A DNA stretch of 46,029 nt from Betaproteobacteria bacterium (GTDB taxonomy: Bacteria > Pseudomonadota > Gammaproteobacteria > Burkholderiales > Gallionellaceae): positions 1 through 46,029 of the forward strand of contig JAGVIV010000217.1 in assembly GCA_020055845.1 (NCBI GenBank). The letters run 5' to 3'. The translations under genes and the position numbers were made by a program. This document shows, piece after piece, positions 6,809-15,225 of this stretch (its first letter is position 1; every line of letters starts with the position of its first letter). The notes beneath the pieces are model-generated. The model was not told where the DNA came from, ran no database searches, and saw nothing but the letters and a program-made list of their open reading frames with translations.

Positions 6809-8110
6809 TTAGTCGTTAGGGATGCTGGTGCCTATGGGGCGGGCGAAGACCTCGTCGACGCGATTCCTGTCCATATCCACCACTTCGAAGCGCCATCCGT
6901 TCCAGTCGAAGCTTTCGGCTTTCTTCGGGATGCGTCCGATGGCGGTAATGACGAAGCCACCGACGGTGTGATAGTTGCCGAGGTCTTCTTCGGGCAGGCC
7001 GTTGAGGCCGAGTTTTTCTTTCATCTCGTCGATGGGGAGCAGTCCGTCGAGCAGCCACGAACCGTCTTCGCGCTGTACTGCAAGCGGCAGTTCGTCCACC
7101 GAGCTGGGCACATCGCCCACCACGGAAGCGAGCAGGTCGCTCAGGGTAACCAGTCCTTCGGTCTGGCCGAATTCATTGACGACGATGGCGATGTGTGTCT
7201 TCTGGGTGCGGAAGAATTCCAGCACGCCGATGAGTGATTGCGTGTTGGGCATGAACTGCACGGCATGTGTGGGCAGCTTTCCCAGATCGAGCTGGTTACC
7301 CGCGAGCAAATGTTGCAGCAGTTCGCGGCTTTCGATGTAGCCCAGTACCTGCGATAGCCCGCCTTTGCACACGATAAAACGCGACACGCTGTGGGTTTTG
7401 ATCTTGTCCAGATTGACCTGGCTCGGTGCCTGCAGGTCGAGGAAGATGATGCTGTTGGACGGGGTCATCACACCCGCTACTTTGCGGTCATCCAGGCGGA
7501 ACACATTGCCCAGTAGTTCTCCCGCAGTCTCGTCCAGCCCGCCGTTGCGTCGCCCGGCGGTGATCATGGCGCGGATCTCGTCCGAGGCGACATGCGCGGC
7601 ACTTTCTTTGAACGGGAAGAAAGACAATAGCTTCTCGCTGGTCAGTGACAAGGCCCAGATGAAGGGCTGGGTGAGTCTGGCGAAGGTGGCCATGAGCGGG
7701 GCGAGCAGCGAAGCGATGGCTTCCGGGCGGGCCAGCGCAATGCGCTTGGGAATGATTTCGCCGATTACGATGGTGGCGAACGTGATGCTACCGACGACCA
7801 GAAGCAAAGCCAGCGGATACTGGGCGAAAGCCAGCCAGACGAAATCTTTTTCGATTGCGGCCTCGATGCGTGGAACCCACATGGATTCGCCGAATACGCC
7901 GAGCAGTGTCGCCAGCGCGGTCAGGCCGATCTGTGTGGCTGCCAACAGGCGTGAAGGTTGTCCGCGCAATTCGGCAGCGATGCGCGCACCGTCGTTGCCG
8001 TTTTCCGCCATCTGAATGAGAATGGCGGTGCGGCTTGCGCCTATGCTCATCTCCGACATGGCAAAGAAGCCGCTGAGCAGAATAAGAAAAACGAGAATTC
8101 CAATTTCCAT
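6809..8110 (-). CDS. CNNM/CBS/CorC-domain membrane protein (hemolysin-family)
   Basis: This 433-residue protein has the three-part layout of the UPF0053/HlyC-CorC group. An N-terminal DUF21 (CNNM) membrane domain with about four segments (1-190) starts at FLILLSGFFAMSEMSIGAS. Then come a pair of CBS domains (about 205-325) and a C-terminal CorC_HlyC domain (about 345-425) with LPEEDLGNYHTVGGFV. Related proteins are linked to Mg2+/Co2+ efflux or metal homeostasis; the ion here is not shown by the sequence. The historic label hemolysin is probably misleading. The neighbour lplT reads in the same direction with a short gap, so one transcript is likely. Confidence 0.87.
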   Translation of the reverse strand: MEIGILVFLILLSGFFAMSEMSIGASRTAILIQMAENGNDGARIAAELRGQPSRLLAATQIGLTALATLLGVFGESMWVPRIEAAIEKDFVWLAFAQYPLALLLVVGSITFATIVIGEIIPKRIALARPEAIASLLAPLMATFARLTQPFIWALSLTSEKLLSFFPFKESAAHVASDEIRAMITAGRRNGGLDETAGELLGNVFRLDDRKVAGVMTPSNSIIFLDLQAPSQVNLDKIKTHSVSRFIVCKGGLSQVLGYIESRELLQHLLAGNQLDLGKLPTHAVQFMPNTQSLIGVLEFFRTQKTHIAIVVNEFGQTEGLVTLSDLLASVVGDVPSSVDELPLAVQREDGSWLLDGLLPIDEMKEKLGLNGLPEEDLGNYHTVGGFVITAIGRIPKKAESFDWNGWRFEVVDMDRNRVDEVFARPIGTSIPND

Positions 8111-8144
8111 GTTGCGCTCCTAGAAACGGAAGAGGGACAGGAGC

Positions 8145-9371
8145 TTAAATCTTGCCGTTGTCCTGATCGTGTCCGTGTTTTTTATACATCACGCCCATAA
8201 TCCCCGCCATCAGCAATCCAAACACAACGGTGATGCTGTAGATGGAAAAGTCCATTTTCTCCATGAGCGCGTAGATGCCCAGCATCAGAAAGATGCTGAT
8301 GTTTTCGTTGAAATTTTGTACGGCGATAGAGCTGCCCGCGCCCATGAGCAAATGGCCGCGGTGTTGCAGCAATGCGTTCATCGGAACCACGAAGAATCCG
8401 CCCATCGTGCCGATGCCGATGAGCAGCAGGGTGGCGAGCAGCGGGCTGGTGATGAGCGGCATGGTCAGTACTAGGAGTCCCATGCCGATTCCCACCGGCA
8501 GCACTTTGACAGCGTGCTCCAGCTGCACAAAGCGCGCGGCGAGAACGGCGCCGATGGCGATACCCACGGCGAACCAGGCGGTGAGCTTGGCCGCGCTGCT
8601 GATGTCGTAGTGCAAGGCGACGGCTGCCCATGCGAGCAGAATCAGCCGTAAGCTCGCACCCGCACCCCAGAACAGCGTGGTGACACCGAGCGATACCTGA
8701 CCCAGCGGATCTTTCCACAGCAGCTTGAAGCAGTGGCTGAACTCTTTGATGAGAAATACCGGGTCGCGACTTAAGGGTTTATGGTCAATCGGCATGCAGG
8801 GGATATAGAGATTGAACAGCGCGGCAGTCGAATAAAGGACGAAGACGACAGCGATAGCCAGTTCGGGGGCATTGTTAATGAACGGCACATGCAGATGCTG
8901 TAACAGCGCACCGGTGACGCTCGGGCTAAGCATGATACCGCCGAGTACTGCGCCGAGGATGATGGCAAGAACGGTCAGCCCTTCCATCCAGCTGTTGGCC
9001 AGCACGAGTTTTTCCGGCGGCAGGAATTCGGTGAGAATGCCGTACTTGGCCGGAGAGTAGGCCGCCGCACCGAATCCGGCCAAGCCGTACGCTAGCAAAG
9101 GGTTTACGCCGAGCAGCATGGCAACGCAGCCCAGCATTTTGATGGCATTGCTGATGAACATCACGCGTCCCTTGGGTAGGGAATCGGCGAAGGCTCCGAC
9201 GAAGGGAGCAAGGACGATGAAGGAGACAATGAAAGACTGTTGCAGAATGGGCGTATGCCAAGCGGGCGCACTCATCAACTTGAGCAGGGCAATGGCGGCG
9301 AACAACAGCGCATTGTCGGCCAGCGCGGAAAAGAACTGTGCCGCTAAAATGGTGTAGAAACCACGCTTCAT
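8145..9371 (-). CDS. lplT: LplT, lysophospholipid transporter
   Basis: This is an MFS-type inner-membrane protein of 408 residues with about 12 hydrophobic segments. Typical LplT stretches are FFSALADNALLFAAIALL near the N-terminus and PAKYGILTEFLPPEKLVLANSWMEG. LplT flips 2-acyl-lysophospholipids inward for re-acylation. It is divergent from alr, a pairing common in betaproteobacteria. The ATG at 9371 shares ATGA with the stop of a 38-codon open frame upstream that copies the LplT N-terminus (see 9331-9669). Translation of lplT may therefore be coupled to that frame, or the start region may have been recently duplicated. Confidence 0.9.
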   Translation of the reverse strand: MKRGFYTILAAQFFSALADNALLFAAIALLKLMSAPAWHTPILQQSFIVSFIVLAPFVGAFADSLPKGRVMFISNAIKMLGCVAMLLGVNPLLAYGLAGFGAAAYSPAKYGILTEFLPPEKLVLANSWMEGLTVLAIILGAVLGGIMLSPSVTGALLQHLHVPFINNAPELAIAVVFVLYSTAALFNLYIPCMPIDHKPLSRDPVFLIKEFSHCFKLLWKDPLGQVSLGVTTLFWGAGASLRLILLAWAAVALHYDISSAAKLTAWFAVGIAIGAVLAARFVQLEHAVKVLPVGIGMGLLVLTMPLITSPLLATLLLIGIGTMGGFFVVPMNALLQHRGHLLMGAGSSIAVQNFNENISIFLMLGIYALMEKMDFSIYSITVVFGLLMAGIMGVMYKKHGHDQDNGKI

Positions 9372-9484
9372 ATTTCAGTTCTTTCGGCGGAGGCTAATGC
9401 GCGCAGCGCGTTAAAGACGGGTTTATTGTCTGGCCGGAACCAAAAGAACTGTGCCGCTAAAATGGTGTAGAAACCACGCTTCAT
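9368..9484 (-). CDS. 38-residue leader peptide, proximal copy
   Basis: The frame begins with the LplT N-terminus (MKRGFYTILAAQFF), then leaves it (WFRPDNKPVFNALRAL...) and stops at TGA, which overlaps the lplT ATG as ATGA. The upstream sequence GAAAGAACTGAAAT is the same as that before lplT itself. It may be a translated leader coupling to lplT, or an unselected by-product of the duplication. There is no evidence of function beyond the exact start-stop overlap. Confidence 0.45.
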   Translation of the reverse strand: MKRGFYTILAAQFFWFRPDNKPVFNALRALASAERTEI

Positions 9485-9597
9485 ATTTCAGTTCTTTCGG
9501 CGGAGGCTAATGCGCGAAGCGCGTCAAAGGCAGGTTTGTTGTCTGGTCTGACTCCAAAGAACTGTGCCGCAAGGATTTTATAGAAGCCGCGTTTCAT
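9481..9597 (-). CDS. 38-residue leader peptide, distal copy
   Basis: This is a diverged copy of the proximal leader: it starts MKRGFYKILAAQFF and continues GVRPDNKPAFDALRAL to the same ERTEI end. Its TGA overlaps the ATG of the proximal leader as ATGA. Most differences between the two copies keep the frame and many are silent, which hints that the frame may be under some constraint. A further degenerate tail (NMLHTLASTERT then TGA overlapping this ATG) lies upstream at about 9596-9660. Confidence 0.42.
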   Translation of the reverse strand: MKRGFYKILAAQFFGVRPDNKPAFDALRALASAERTEI

Positions 9598-9728
9598 GTT
9601 CTTTCGGTGGAAGCCAATGTGTGAAGCATGTTAAAGACAGCCTGTTTTGCGAGGGCGTTTTATAACATGAATAGAAGAGGGCTGCTATCATTCGCCCAAT
9701 AATTATCCTGCCCGCAACCGAGTAAGTT

Positions 9729-10790
9729 ATGCCACGTCCCATTCAAGCCCATATCGATCTATCCGCGCTTAAGAATAATCTGCGTGTCGCGCGCCGCCAT
9801 ACTTCCAGCCGCATCATGGCTGTGATCAAGGCCAATGCCTACGGCCACGGTTTGCTGCGTATCGCCGGCGCACTGGAAGATGCTGAGGGTATCGCGCTGC
9901 TGGACATACAAGACGCCATCAAGTTGCGCGATGCGGGCAACCGTCAAACTATCCTGCTGCTGGAAGGATTTTTCGCGGCGGAGGATCTGCCGCTCATCGC
10001 CGAATACGATTTGGCCACCGTCATTCATAGCTCGCGGCAACTTGATTGGCTAGATGCCTATCCGCGCAAGAATGCCTTGCAGGTCTGGCTCAAGATCAAC
10101 AGCGGCATGAACCGTTTAGGCTTTATGCCGCAAGAAATACCCGCCGTGATGGAACGCTTAAAGTCGCACCGTGCCGTGCGCGAAGTCACCCTGATGACGC
10201 ACTTCTCGCATGCCGACGAAGCTGCCGGTGTCTCCTCGCAACTTGAAGCATTCAGTGGCCTAACTTCGGTCTACCGCGCACCGCGTTCGATGGCGAACTC
10301 CGCCGCGCTGCTGCGCTACCCCTCCACCCACGGCGAATGGGTGCGTCCGGGCATCATGCTGTACGGCGCATCACCTTTCGCCGACGTGAGCGCGCAGCAA
10401 CTCGGTCTGCAAGCCGTGATGACACTCAGCAGTGAAATCATCTCCGTGCGCGAAATACGTGCCGGTGAACATATCGGTTACGCCGGACTGTTCCGCGCCG
10501 AGCGCAGCATGCGCATCGGCACCGTCGCCTGCGGCTACGCAGATGGTTATCCACGCCACGCGCCCACCGGCACACCCGTTCTCGTCAACGGTCAGCGCGC
10601 GCAAACATTGGGCCGCGTGTCGATGGACATGCTGGGTGTGGATTTGAGTGATGTAAAAGATGCGCAAATCGGCAGCCGTGTCACGCTGTGGGGCGAGGGT
10701 ATGCCCGTGGAAGAAGTGGCGCGCGCAGCCGGAACCATCAGCTATGAATTGCTGTGTGCGCTGACGGCGCGGGTGCCGGTGAGATATTGA
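9729..10790 (+). CDS. alr: Alanine racemase
   Basis: This is a PLP-dependent racemase converting L- to D-alanine for peptidoglycan. The 353-residue length is normal. The PLP lysine is K34 in MAVIKANAYGHG, and the second catalytic base, Tyr, is in EHIGYAGLFRAE. The motifs VRPGIMLYGASPF and RVSMDMLGVDLS are also typical. The start is ATG 9729, with only a weak ribosome-binding site; the N-terminal MPRPIQAHIDLSAL matches the family. It is divergent from lplT. Confidence 0.95.
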   Translation: MPRPIQAHIDLSALKNNLRVARRHTSSRIMAVIKANAYGHGLLRIAGALEDAEGIALLDIQDAIKLRDAGNRQTILLLEGFFAAEDLPLIAEYDLATVIHSSRQLDWLDAYPRKNALQVWLKINSGMNRLGFMPQEIPAVMERLKSHRAVREVTLMTHFSHADEAAGVSSQLEAFSGLTSVYRAPRSMANSAALLRYPSTHGEWVRPGIMLYGASPFADVSAQQLGLQAVMTLSSEIISVREIRAGEHIGYAGLFRAERSMRIGTVACGYADGYPRHAPTGTPVLVNGQRAQTLGRVSMDMLGVDLSDVKDAQIGSRVTLWGEGMPVEEVARAAGTISYELLCALTARVPVRY

Positions 10791-10826
10791 GTACGGGACG
10801 AATGCAATATCTTTGATACTTGAAAA

Positions 10827-12008
10827 ATGATGTTTTCGTTGTTTTCTAGCCGGTGTCTGCTTTTTATCGGACTTTCTATTATCTTGGTCGGCTGCTCCAG
10901 CCAGCAATCCAAGCCGATGGTGAAGTCTGCCCCGTCGCCTGTTTTACGCAAGCAGCCCCCTAAGATCATCCCTGCACCAATACCCGCACCAATACCCGCA
11001 CCCGTGCCAAAGCCTTTGACCGGCTTGGCTTTGGTCAATAGTTTGTTGCCGCCGTTGCTGGCGGATCGTAGCGGCTGGGGCGCGGATATTTATGCGGCAT
11101 TCGAGGCGCTCAAGATTATTCCCGGCAAAGAGCAGGTGTGCGCGGTTTTGGCGGAGATCGGGCAGGAGTCCTCTTTTCAATCCGAGCCTGTGGTGTTTGG
11201 TTTGCGCAAGATTGTCAGGCGGGAACTGGAGATGCGCAGGGAGAAGTACAGCATCCCGCAGTGGCTCATGGAGAACAGTCTCGCGCTGAAGTCTCCCGAC
11301 GGGCGCAGTTATGACGAGCGTATCGAGGCGTTGCGCACCGAGAATGATGTGAACCGTCTATACGAAGACATGATTTCTGAGATTCCGTTTGGCGGGAAAC
11401 TCCTCGCTGATTCGAATCCGGTACAAACCGGCGGCCCCATGCAAGTAAGTCTGAGTTTCGCCAAAACTTATACCGCCGTTCATCCCTATCCTTTTGGCGG
11501 AGCGAATGCATTGCGCAAAGAGTTGTTCACCCGCAAAGGCGGACTGTATTTCGGCATCGCGTATTTGCTGGATTATCCGGCGAGCTATGGCAGTATGATT
11601 TTTCGCTTCGCAGACTTTAATGCCGGGCGCTATTCCAGTCGCAATGCCGCCTTCCAGAGCGCGCTGCATTGGTTGAGTGGCGTAGCGGTGGAGACGGATG
11701 GTGATCTGTTGCGCTACAAAGACGGGGTCGCGCTTGAGGAGAATAGCCAGTCTATGCAGGCGCTGCTGAGTATCGCGGCGCAACTGAACATGGACAGGAA
11801 CGCCATGATGCGCGACCTGTTGCTGGAGAAATCCTTTGCCTTTGAACAAAGCCCTTTGTACAACAGGGTGTTCACGCTGGCCGCGACGATGCCGCGTGCG
11901 CGCATTCCCGAGATTACGCTGCAGAGCCCGAAAATATCGCGCAAATTAACCACGGCCATGTATGCCAAGCAAGTCGACGCGCGGTATCAGAGCTGTCTCA
12001 AAAAATAG
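10827..12008 (+). CDS. DUF1615 lipoprotein (YaiW-like)
   Basis: This 393-residue lipoprotein has its lipobox at SIILVGC. A Pro-rich spacer with repeated IPAP (about residues 45-65) follows, which would reach through the periplasm. The rest matches DUF1615: VLAEIGQESSF, GGPMQVSLSFA and FRFADFNAGRYSSRNAAFQ. The family includes E. coli YaiW, an outer-membrane lipoprotein linked to peptide uptake by SbmA. The GQESSF and GGPMQVS motifs recall lysozyme-like folds, but enzyme activity is not established. It lies 36 bp after alr on the same strand. Confidence 0.82.
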   Translation: MMFSLFSSRCLLFIGLSIILVGCSSQQSKPMVKSAPSPVLRKQPPKIIPAPIPAPIPAPVPKPLTGLALVNSLLPPLLADRSGWGADIYAAFEALKIIPGKEQVCAVLAEIGQESSFQSEPVVFGLRKIVRRELEMRREKYSIPQWLMENSLALKSPDGRSYDERIEALRTENDVNRLYEDMISEIPFGGKLLADSNPVQTGGPMQVSLSFAKTYTAVHPYPFGGANALRKELFTRKGGLYFGIAYLLDYPASYGSMIFRFADFNAGRYSSRNAAFQSALHWLSGVAVETDGDLLRYKDGVALEENSQSMQALLSIAAQLNMDRNAMMRDLLLEKSFAFEQSPLYNRVFTLAATMPRARIPEITLQSPKISRKLTTAMYAKQVDARYQSCLKK

Positions 12009-12178
12009 CATCGCCACTCGGCTCGCGGCAGACAGGATTGCTCGCCGGTATTTCGGCAAGATGAAAAAGAGTGGATTTTCATGATTATTCCCCGCTTGAT
12101 AAAAGCTCCCGGCGTTTATCGTGTGCGCATATCGGAGCCGGGTTATCAGGACGGAATTTTCAGAGCGGGACAGATTTA

Positions 12179-12745
12179 ATGAAAAATGTACGATGGAGTT
12201 TTACGCTGGCGGCGCTGCTGCTGTTTTGTTCCGGTGCGGCATTCGCGCGCGAATCTGGTGCCTATTTGGCGTTCGGGCTGGGACATTCGGAAGCCAAGAT
12301 TGGCGGGGTAAATTACACCAGCGTGGGGGCGGGCATCATGCTGGGGGCGCGGGTCAACAAGAACTTGGCGCTGGAAATCGAATATGCGGATTTCGGCGAA
12401 ATGGTGGCGGTAGGCGTGACCGTCAATGCAAACAGTCAGGGACTTTCGGGTCTGTTGATGTTGCCGCTGACACAGCATACGTCCGTGTACCTCAAGGCCG
12501 GTGTCGCACGCATGAACTCGCTTCTCAGCGGTACGGGTTTGACCGGATGGAATACCGCCCTGTCGATTTTGCCTTATGGATTGGGCGTGCAATATGAACT
12601 TTCCCCGAAGACAACAATTCGTATCTTTGCGGACGAAGGTTACGGTTATCAGGTGACTGGAACGACGACGACTGTCGGCGCGACGAATGTCAGCTATAGC
12701 GGCGGAATCTCCCGCGTGGGCTTGGCAACGCTATACACTTTCTAG
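12179..12745 (+). CDS. Outer-membrane beta-barrel protein
   Basis: The 188-residue product begins with a signal peptide (KNVRWSFTLAALLLF...AAFA-RE). The mature part has alternating hydrophobic strands and glycines (YLAFGLGH, ALEIEYADFGE, SVYLKAGVARM, ISRVGLATLYTF) and ends in a C-terminal Phe, as expected for Bam-inserted barrels. It resembles small OmpA/OmpW-type 8-strand barrels. I chose ATG 12179 because the signal peptide starts there; the frame is open 36 codons further up. The ligand and role are unknown. Confidence 0.78.
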   Translation: MKNVRWSFTLAALLLFCSGAAFARESGAYLAFGLGHSEAKIGGVNYTSVGAGIMLGARVNKNLALEIEYADFGEMVAVGVTVNANSQGLSGLLMLPLTQHTSVYLKAGVARMNSLLSGTGLTGWNTALSILPYGLGVQYELSPKTTIRIFADEGYGYQVTGTTTTVGATNVSYSGGISRVGLATLYTF

Positions 12746-12815
12746 AAAGCTCAGGCTTTTTATCTGCAGCAAGGCATCTGCTCAAGCCATTGAGTCGACA
12801 GCTGAAATCTCGAAC

Positions 12816-12890
12816 TGGTACCCCGGACAGGAATCGAACCTGTATCTAGCCCTTAGGAGGGGCTTATTATATCCATTTAACTACCGGGGC
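12816..12890 (-). tRNA. tRNA-Arg(CCU)
   Basis: On the minus strand a 75-nt cloverleaf can be folded. The acceptor is GCCCCGG/CCGGGGT, the anticodon stem AGCCC/GGGCT has loop CTCCTAA (anticodon CCT), the T-arm is ACAGG TTCGATT CCTGT, and CCA is encoded. It reads AGG codons. A -10-like TAGAAT lies 10 nt upstream (plus 12901-12906). The mobile-element integrase begins about 100 bp away on the 5' side of this tRNA. Confidence 0.95.
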
Positions 12891-12962
12891 AGCGGCGCGC
12901 ATTCTAACGTAGAATGACGCGGTGAAAATTATGCATATAAAAACAACAGGTTAAAATCTTCC

Positions 12963-12990
12963 CCAAAACTCCGCCAAAACTCCGCCAAAA
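12963..12990. repeat. Short direct repeat beside the integrase end
   Basis: AAAACTCCGCC occurs twice in tandem, followed by a partial third, just beyond the integrase stop. AACAGGTTAAA (about 12948) and TTTAACCTG (about 13000) flank it in inverted order. This could be integrase arm-site DNA at the element's left end, but no matching copy was found at the right. Confidence 0.35.
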
Positions 12991-14121
12991 CTAACCTGCT
13001 TTAACCTGTATCCATTCTGAGCCGCGCACGTCACGATAAAGCGATGTGACAGCAGCATTTTTGTGACCGGCAATGGCTTGTCCAAAGTCCAGCCCGTACT
13101 GCTCGGTATAGAGTCGGATCGCCAAAGAGCGTATCTCATGGAACGTGGGAGGCGTTTTCCCTGCTTCGACTTTTATCTCAGCCAATACCACCGCTTTTTT
13201 AAACATTTGAGCTAATGAGTCACCTGACAGCGGGTCTCCAGGTTTACTAACTCCATGATGTCGGTTTTGATGGACAAGCCAGCGAGTGAGTATGGTGTCT
13301 CGGCATGATTTAATTACGCTGCCGACAGTCCACCCGTTCACTCCGACATAGTTGGGTATACGAATTTTCGTTTTCGTTTTTTGCTGAATGATACATAAGG
13401 CATCTGGCTCCGCCCATCCTGTACTTTTTTTGCCCTGTTTGAATTCAAAGCAGGTGATGTCTTCTCGACGCTGCGCAGTAACCAACGCAAGCTCCATCGC
13501 TCTTGCCAGCCACTTGTTTTTCAACTTTAGTGCGACTGAGTGAATCTTTTGGAAGTCCGTTATAGAAAGGCGTGATCTCTTGACCTTAATGGTTGGGTTG
13601 CGCGTCTTTAGGGGGATATTGTCATCCGCCCATCCTTCTTGAATGGCATCTTTCCAAATATCTATAGCTGCGGATCTCATGACTAATAACGATCCTGGTC
13701 TATCTTCGTAGCTATTCAGAATTTCAACAAAGTCGCGTACCTTGATAGAGGAAAAAATAGTTTCTTTACCCAAGAGTTTTTGCCACATGTTGATGTGACC
13801 TGTTTTATTCCTAATCGTGTTTTGTGCCAAGCCTCGCTTGCCAACCAGTTCAAGGTGACGAGTGATAACTTTTTCTACGGTAACGCCGTCTGATTGAGGA
13901 GTAATGATTGCGGCAAGTGCGGCGCTTCTGATGCTGGTATAGATTGCAGCATTCAATGCCCTCGCATCGTTTACTGCTTCCTCATGAGAAATACCCAAGC
14001 CATGCAACTTGCCGCTCTGAGGGTTGCGGTATGTGTAGTAAGTTTTTTCAGTGCGTTTGTCGTACTTCCTGTACAAATTGTCTGGAAGGTTGAAATTGCC
14101 TTGCTTGCGAGGGCGGCTCAT
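12991..14121 (-). CDS. Tyrosine recombinase (integrase)
   Basis: This 376-residue phage-type integrase has an N-terminal arm/core DNA-binding region (about 1-175). Its C-terminal catalytic domain carries Arg in VTAQRREDI, HEIR in PTFHEIRSLA, GHK, and the nucleophile Tyr in GHKNAAVTSLYRD. It would integrate and excise the accessory element. It lies at the element's left edge, next to tRNA-Arg(CCU). Its ATG overlaps the excisionase stop (ATGA), so the two are translationally coupled. Confidence 0.93.
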   Translation of the reverse strand: MSRPRKQGNFNLPDNLYRKYDKRTEKTYYTYRNPQSGKLHGLGISHEEAVNDARALNAAIYTSIRSAALAAIITPQSDGVTVEKVITRHLELVGKRGLAQNTIRNKTGHINMWQKLLGKETIFSSIKVRDFVEILNSYEDRPGSLLVMRSAAIDIWKDAIQEGWADDNIPLKTRNPTIKVKRSRLSITDFQKIHSVALKLKNKWLARAMELALVTAQRREDITCFEFKQGKKSTGWAEPDALCIIQQKTKTKIRIPNYVGVNGWTVGSVIKSCRDTILTRWLVHQNRHHGVSKPGDPLSGDSLAQMFKKAVVLAEIKVEAGKTPPTFHEIRSLAIRLYTEQYGLDFGQAIAGHKNAAVTSLYRDVRGSEWIQVKAG

Positions 14122-14339
14122 GCTGAACGAAGTATCCGTAGTGCGCGGTCAGACATGTTAGCGACTTCCGTAATTTCTTGCATGGGGATTCTAACCGCAC
14201 GTTCATCTACCATCAGTCTTTGGCCAACACGTTCTGGGGCAGGGCATATCTGTCCTGATTTAGCCCATGCTCTCAAGGTGCGTGCAGATGGGGCCGGTGA
14301 GTAGTTTCGTGCAGCCCATTCGGATATTGTGATTTTCAT
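14118..14339 (-). CDS. Excisionase-like DNA-binding protein
   Basis: The 73-residue protein resembles lambda-type Xis and MerR-like winged helices: KITISEWAARNY at the N-terminus, then SARTLRAWAKSGQI, where the recognition helix is followed by the wing. Such proteins direct integrases toward excision. It overlaps the integrase start (ATGA) and the upstream small gene's stop (TGATG), so int, xis and the small gene form a coupled set. Confidence 0.82.
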   Translation of the reverse strand: MKITISEWAARNYSPAPSARTLRAWAKSGQICPAPERVGQRLMVDERAVRIPMQEITEVANMSDRALRILRSA

Positions 14340-14479
14340 CACGCACCCTGCCGATATACATGTTGACTAAAAATACTTGTTGTGGAGATGGGAATCTCCT
14401 TCCATTTTGTATTTCGTTGCTGCGTCACTAAATGCATTTTGAGAAACTCTGTAGCCAGTTCAAAATTTAGCGTTTCCAT
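14339..14479 (-). CDS. Small hypothetical protein
   Basis: This frame of 46 residues begins METLNFELATEFLKMHL and ends with its TGA overlapping the excisionase ATG. That overlap is the main argument that it is real. A longer in-frame start at 14551 exists but would overlap the next gene more. No family is recognised. Confidence 0.45.
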   Translation of the reverse strand: METLNFELATEFLKMHLVTQQRNTKWKEIPISTTSIFSQHVYRQGA

Positions 14480-14492
14480 GATGATCAACCTG

Positions 14493-15125
14493 TTAGTAAT
14501 AAAATAGCTGACGCGTCTCGTCAAGCTGTTTTGGAACCACAGGGACTCCAATCTGCTGCGCTATGTCTGACCATGGAATATCACGGAAATTATTAAATAC
14601 GATTGTGCCGTCAACAGTTTCTAAGGTGATTACAGGATGCGGATGTCGAGACCAATTCATCGGTGGATGACGTTGGCTTGGAATTTTCCAGTACATGCCT
14701 TGATGCCATACATAGAGGGAGAAGGATCGCTTGCCAATTTCGATGAAGAAAGGCTCACTTTGCAATTTGCTTTGCATCAACCCGAGATTGTGTTGGCTGC
14801 ATGGCATCAGTTGCAGCTTTTGATAAGCAACAGCAACTGTTGGGTCTTTACCAATTTGTTTGAACTCGATTGGCTTGTCCTGAGGAGATGAAATAAAGTA
14901 GCCTGACATTTCCTGCCAAACGGGCACAAGGTATTGGTGATCACCATAAATGTTATTTTTACGATAGAGCAGGTCTGCCTTCTGCCAAGCATCTCTTGAG
15001 TCAGGTATGTACTTTTCAGTTTTCTCAGGCTCGCGCGAGAAGTTAAGCTCAATGTGCCACTGTCTAGGTGATTTATTGATCGAAAAAAATGTCGGTATCA
15101 ACAAATTTTTTATTGTTATTGCCAT
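14493..15125 (-). CDS. Hypothetical protein, 210 residues
   Basis: No family is recognised. The protein is soluble-looking, rich in aromatic residues and prolines, with no signal peptide or membrane segment. AAGGAAGAGC precedes the ATG well. It lies between the integrase set and the membrane protein gene, all on the minus strand, and is probably part of the same mobile element. Confidence 0.6.
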   Translation of the reverse strand: MAITIKNLLIPTFFSINKSPRQWHIELNFSREPEKTEKYIPDSRDAWQKADLLYRKNNIYGDHQYLVPVWQEMSGYFISSPQDKPIEFKQIGKDPTVAVAYQKLQLMPCSQHNLGLMQSKLQSEPFFIEIGKRSFSLYVWHQGMYWKIPSQRHPPMNWSRHPHPVITLETVDGTIVFNNFRDIPWSDIAQQIGVPVVPKQLDETRQLFYY

Positions 15126-15225
15126 GTGCTCTTCCTTATTAGGTAATTTCGTTTAAATTGATGATGCAAGCAACTCGCTTAAATATCCGTTGCACTAATT
15201 AGAGAAGGGAAATTTGTGACAGTCC

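Larger units (their letters stand above)
9331..9669 (-). repeat. 113-bp tandem repeat at the lplT start, about 3 copies
   Basis: Units begin at 9331, 9444 and 9557 (AAGAACTGTGCCGC on the plus strand), each 113 bp apart. Copies 1 and 2 are nearly identical, and copy 3 is more diverged, with its distal part decaying. A unit contains the first 14 codons of lplT plus its upstream region. Since 113 is not a multiple of 3, each copy shifts the frame so that a stop falls exactly on the next start. Confidence 0.92.

Noticed and set aside
8275-8610. Plus-strand frames over lplT and the CNNM gene
   Set aside because: They lie opposite conserved genes and show Ser/Pro/Arg-rich shadow composition.
9331-9669. 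CRISPR-like reading of the 113-bp repeats
   Set aside because: The whole 113-bp unit is repeated with no unique spacers, so it is a plain tandem duplication.
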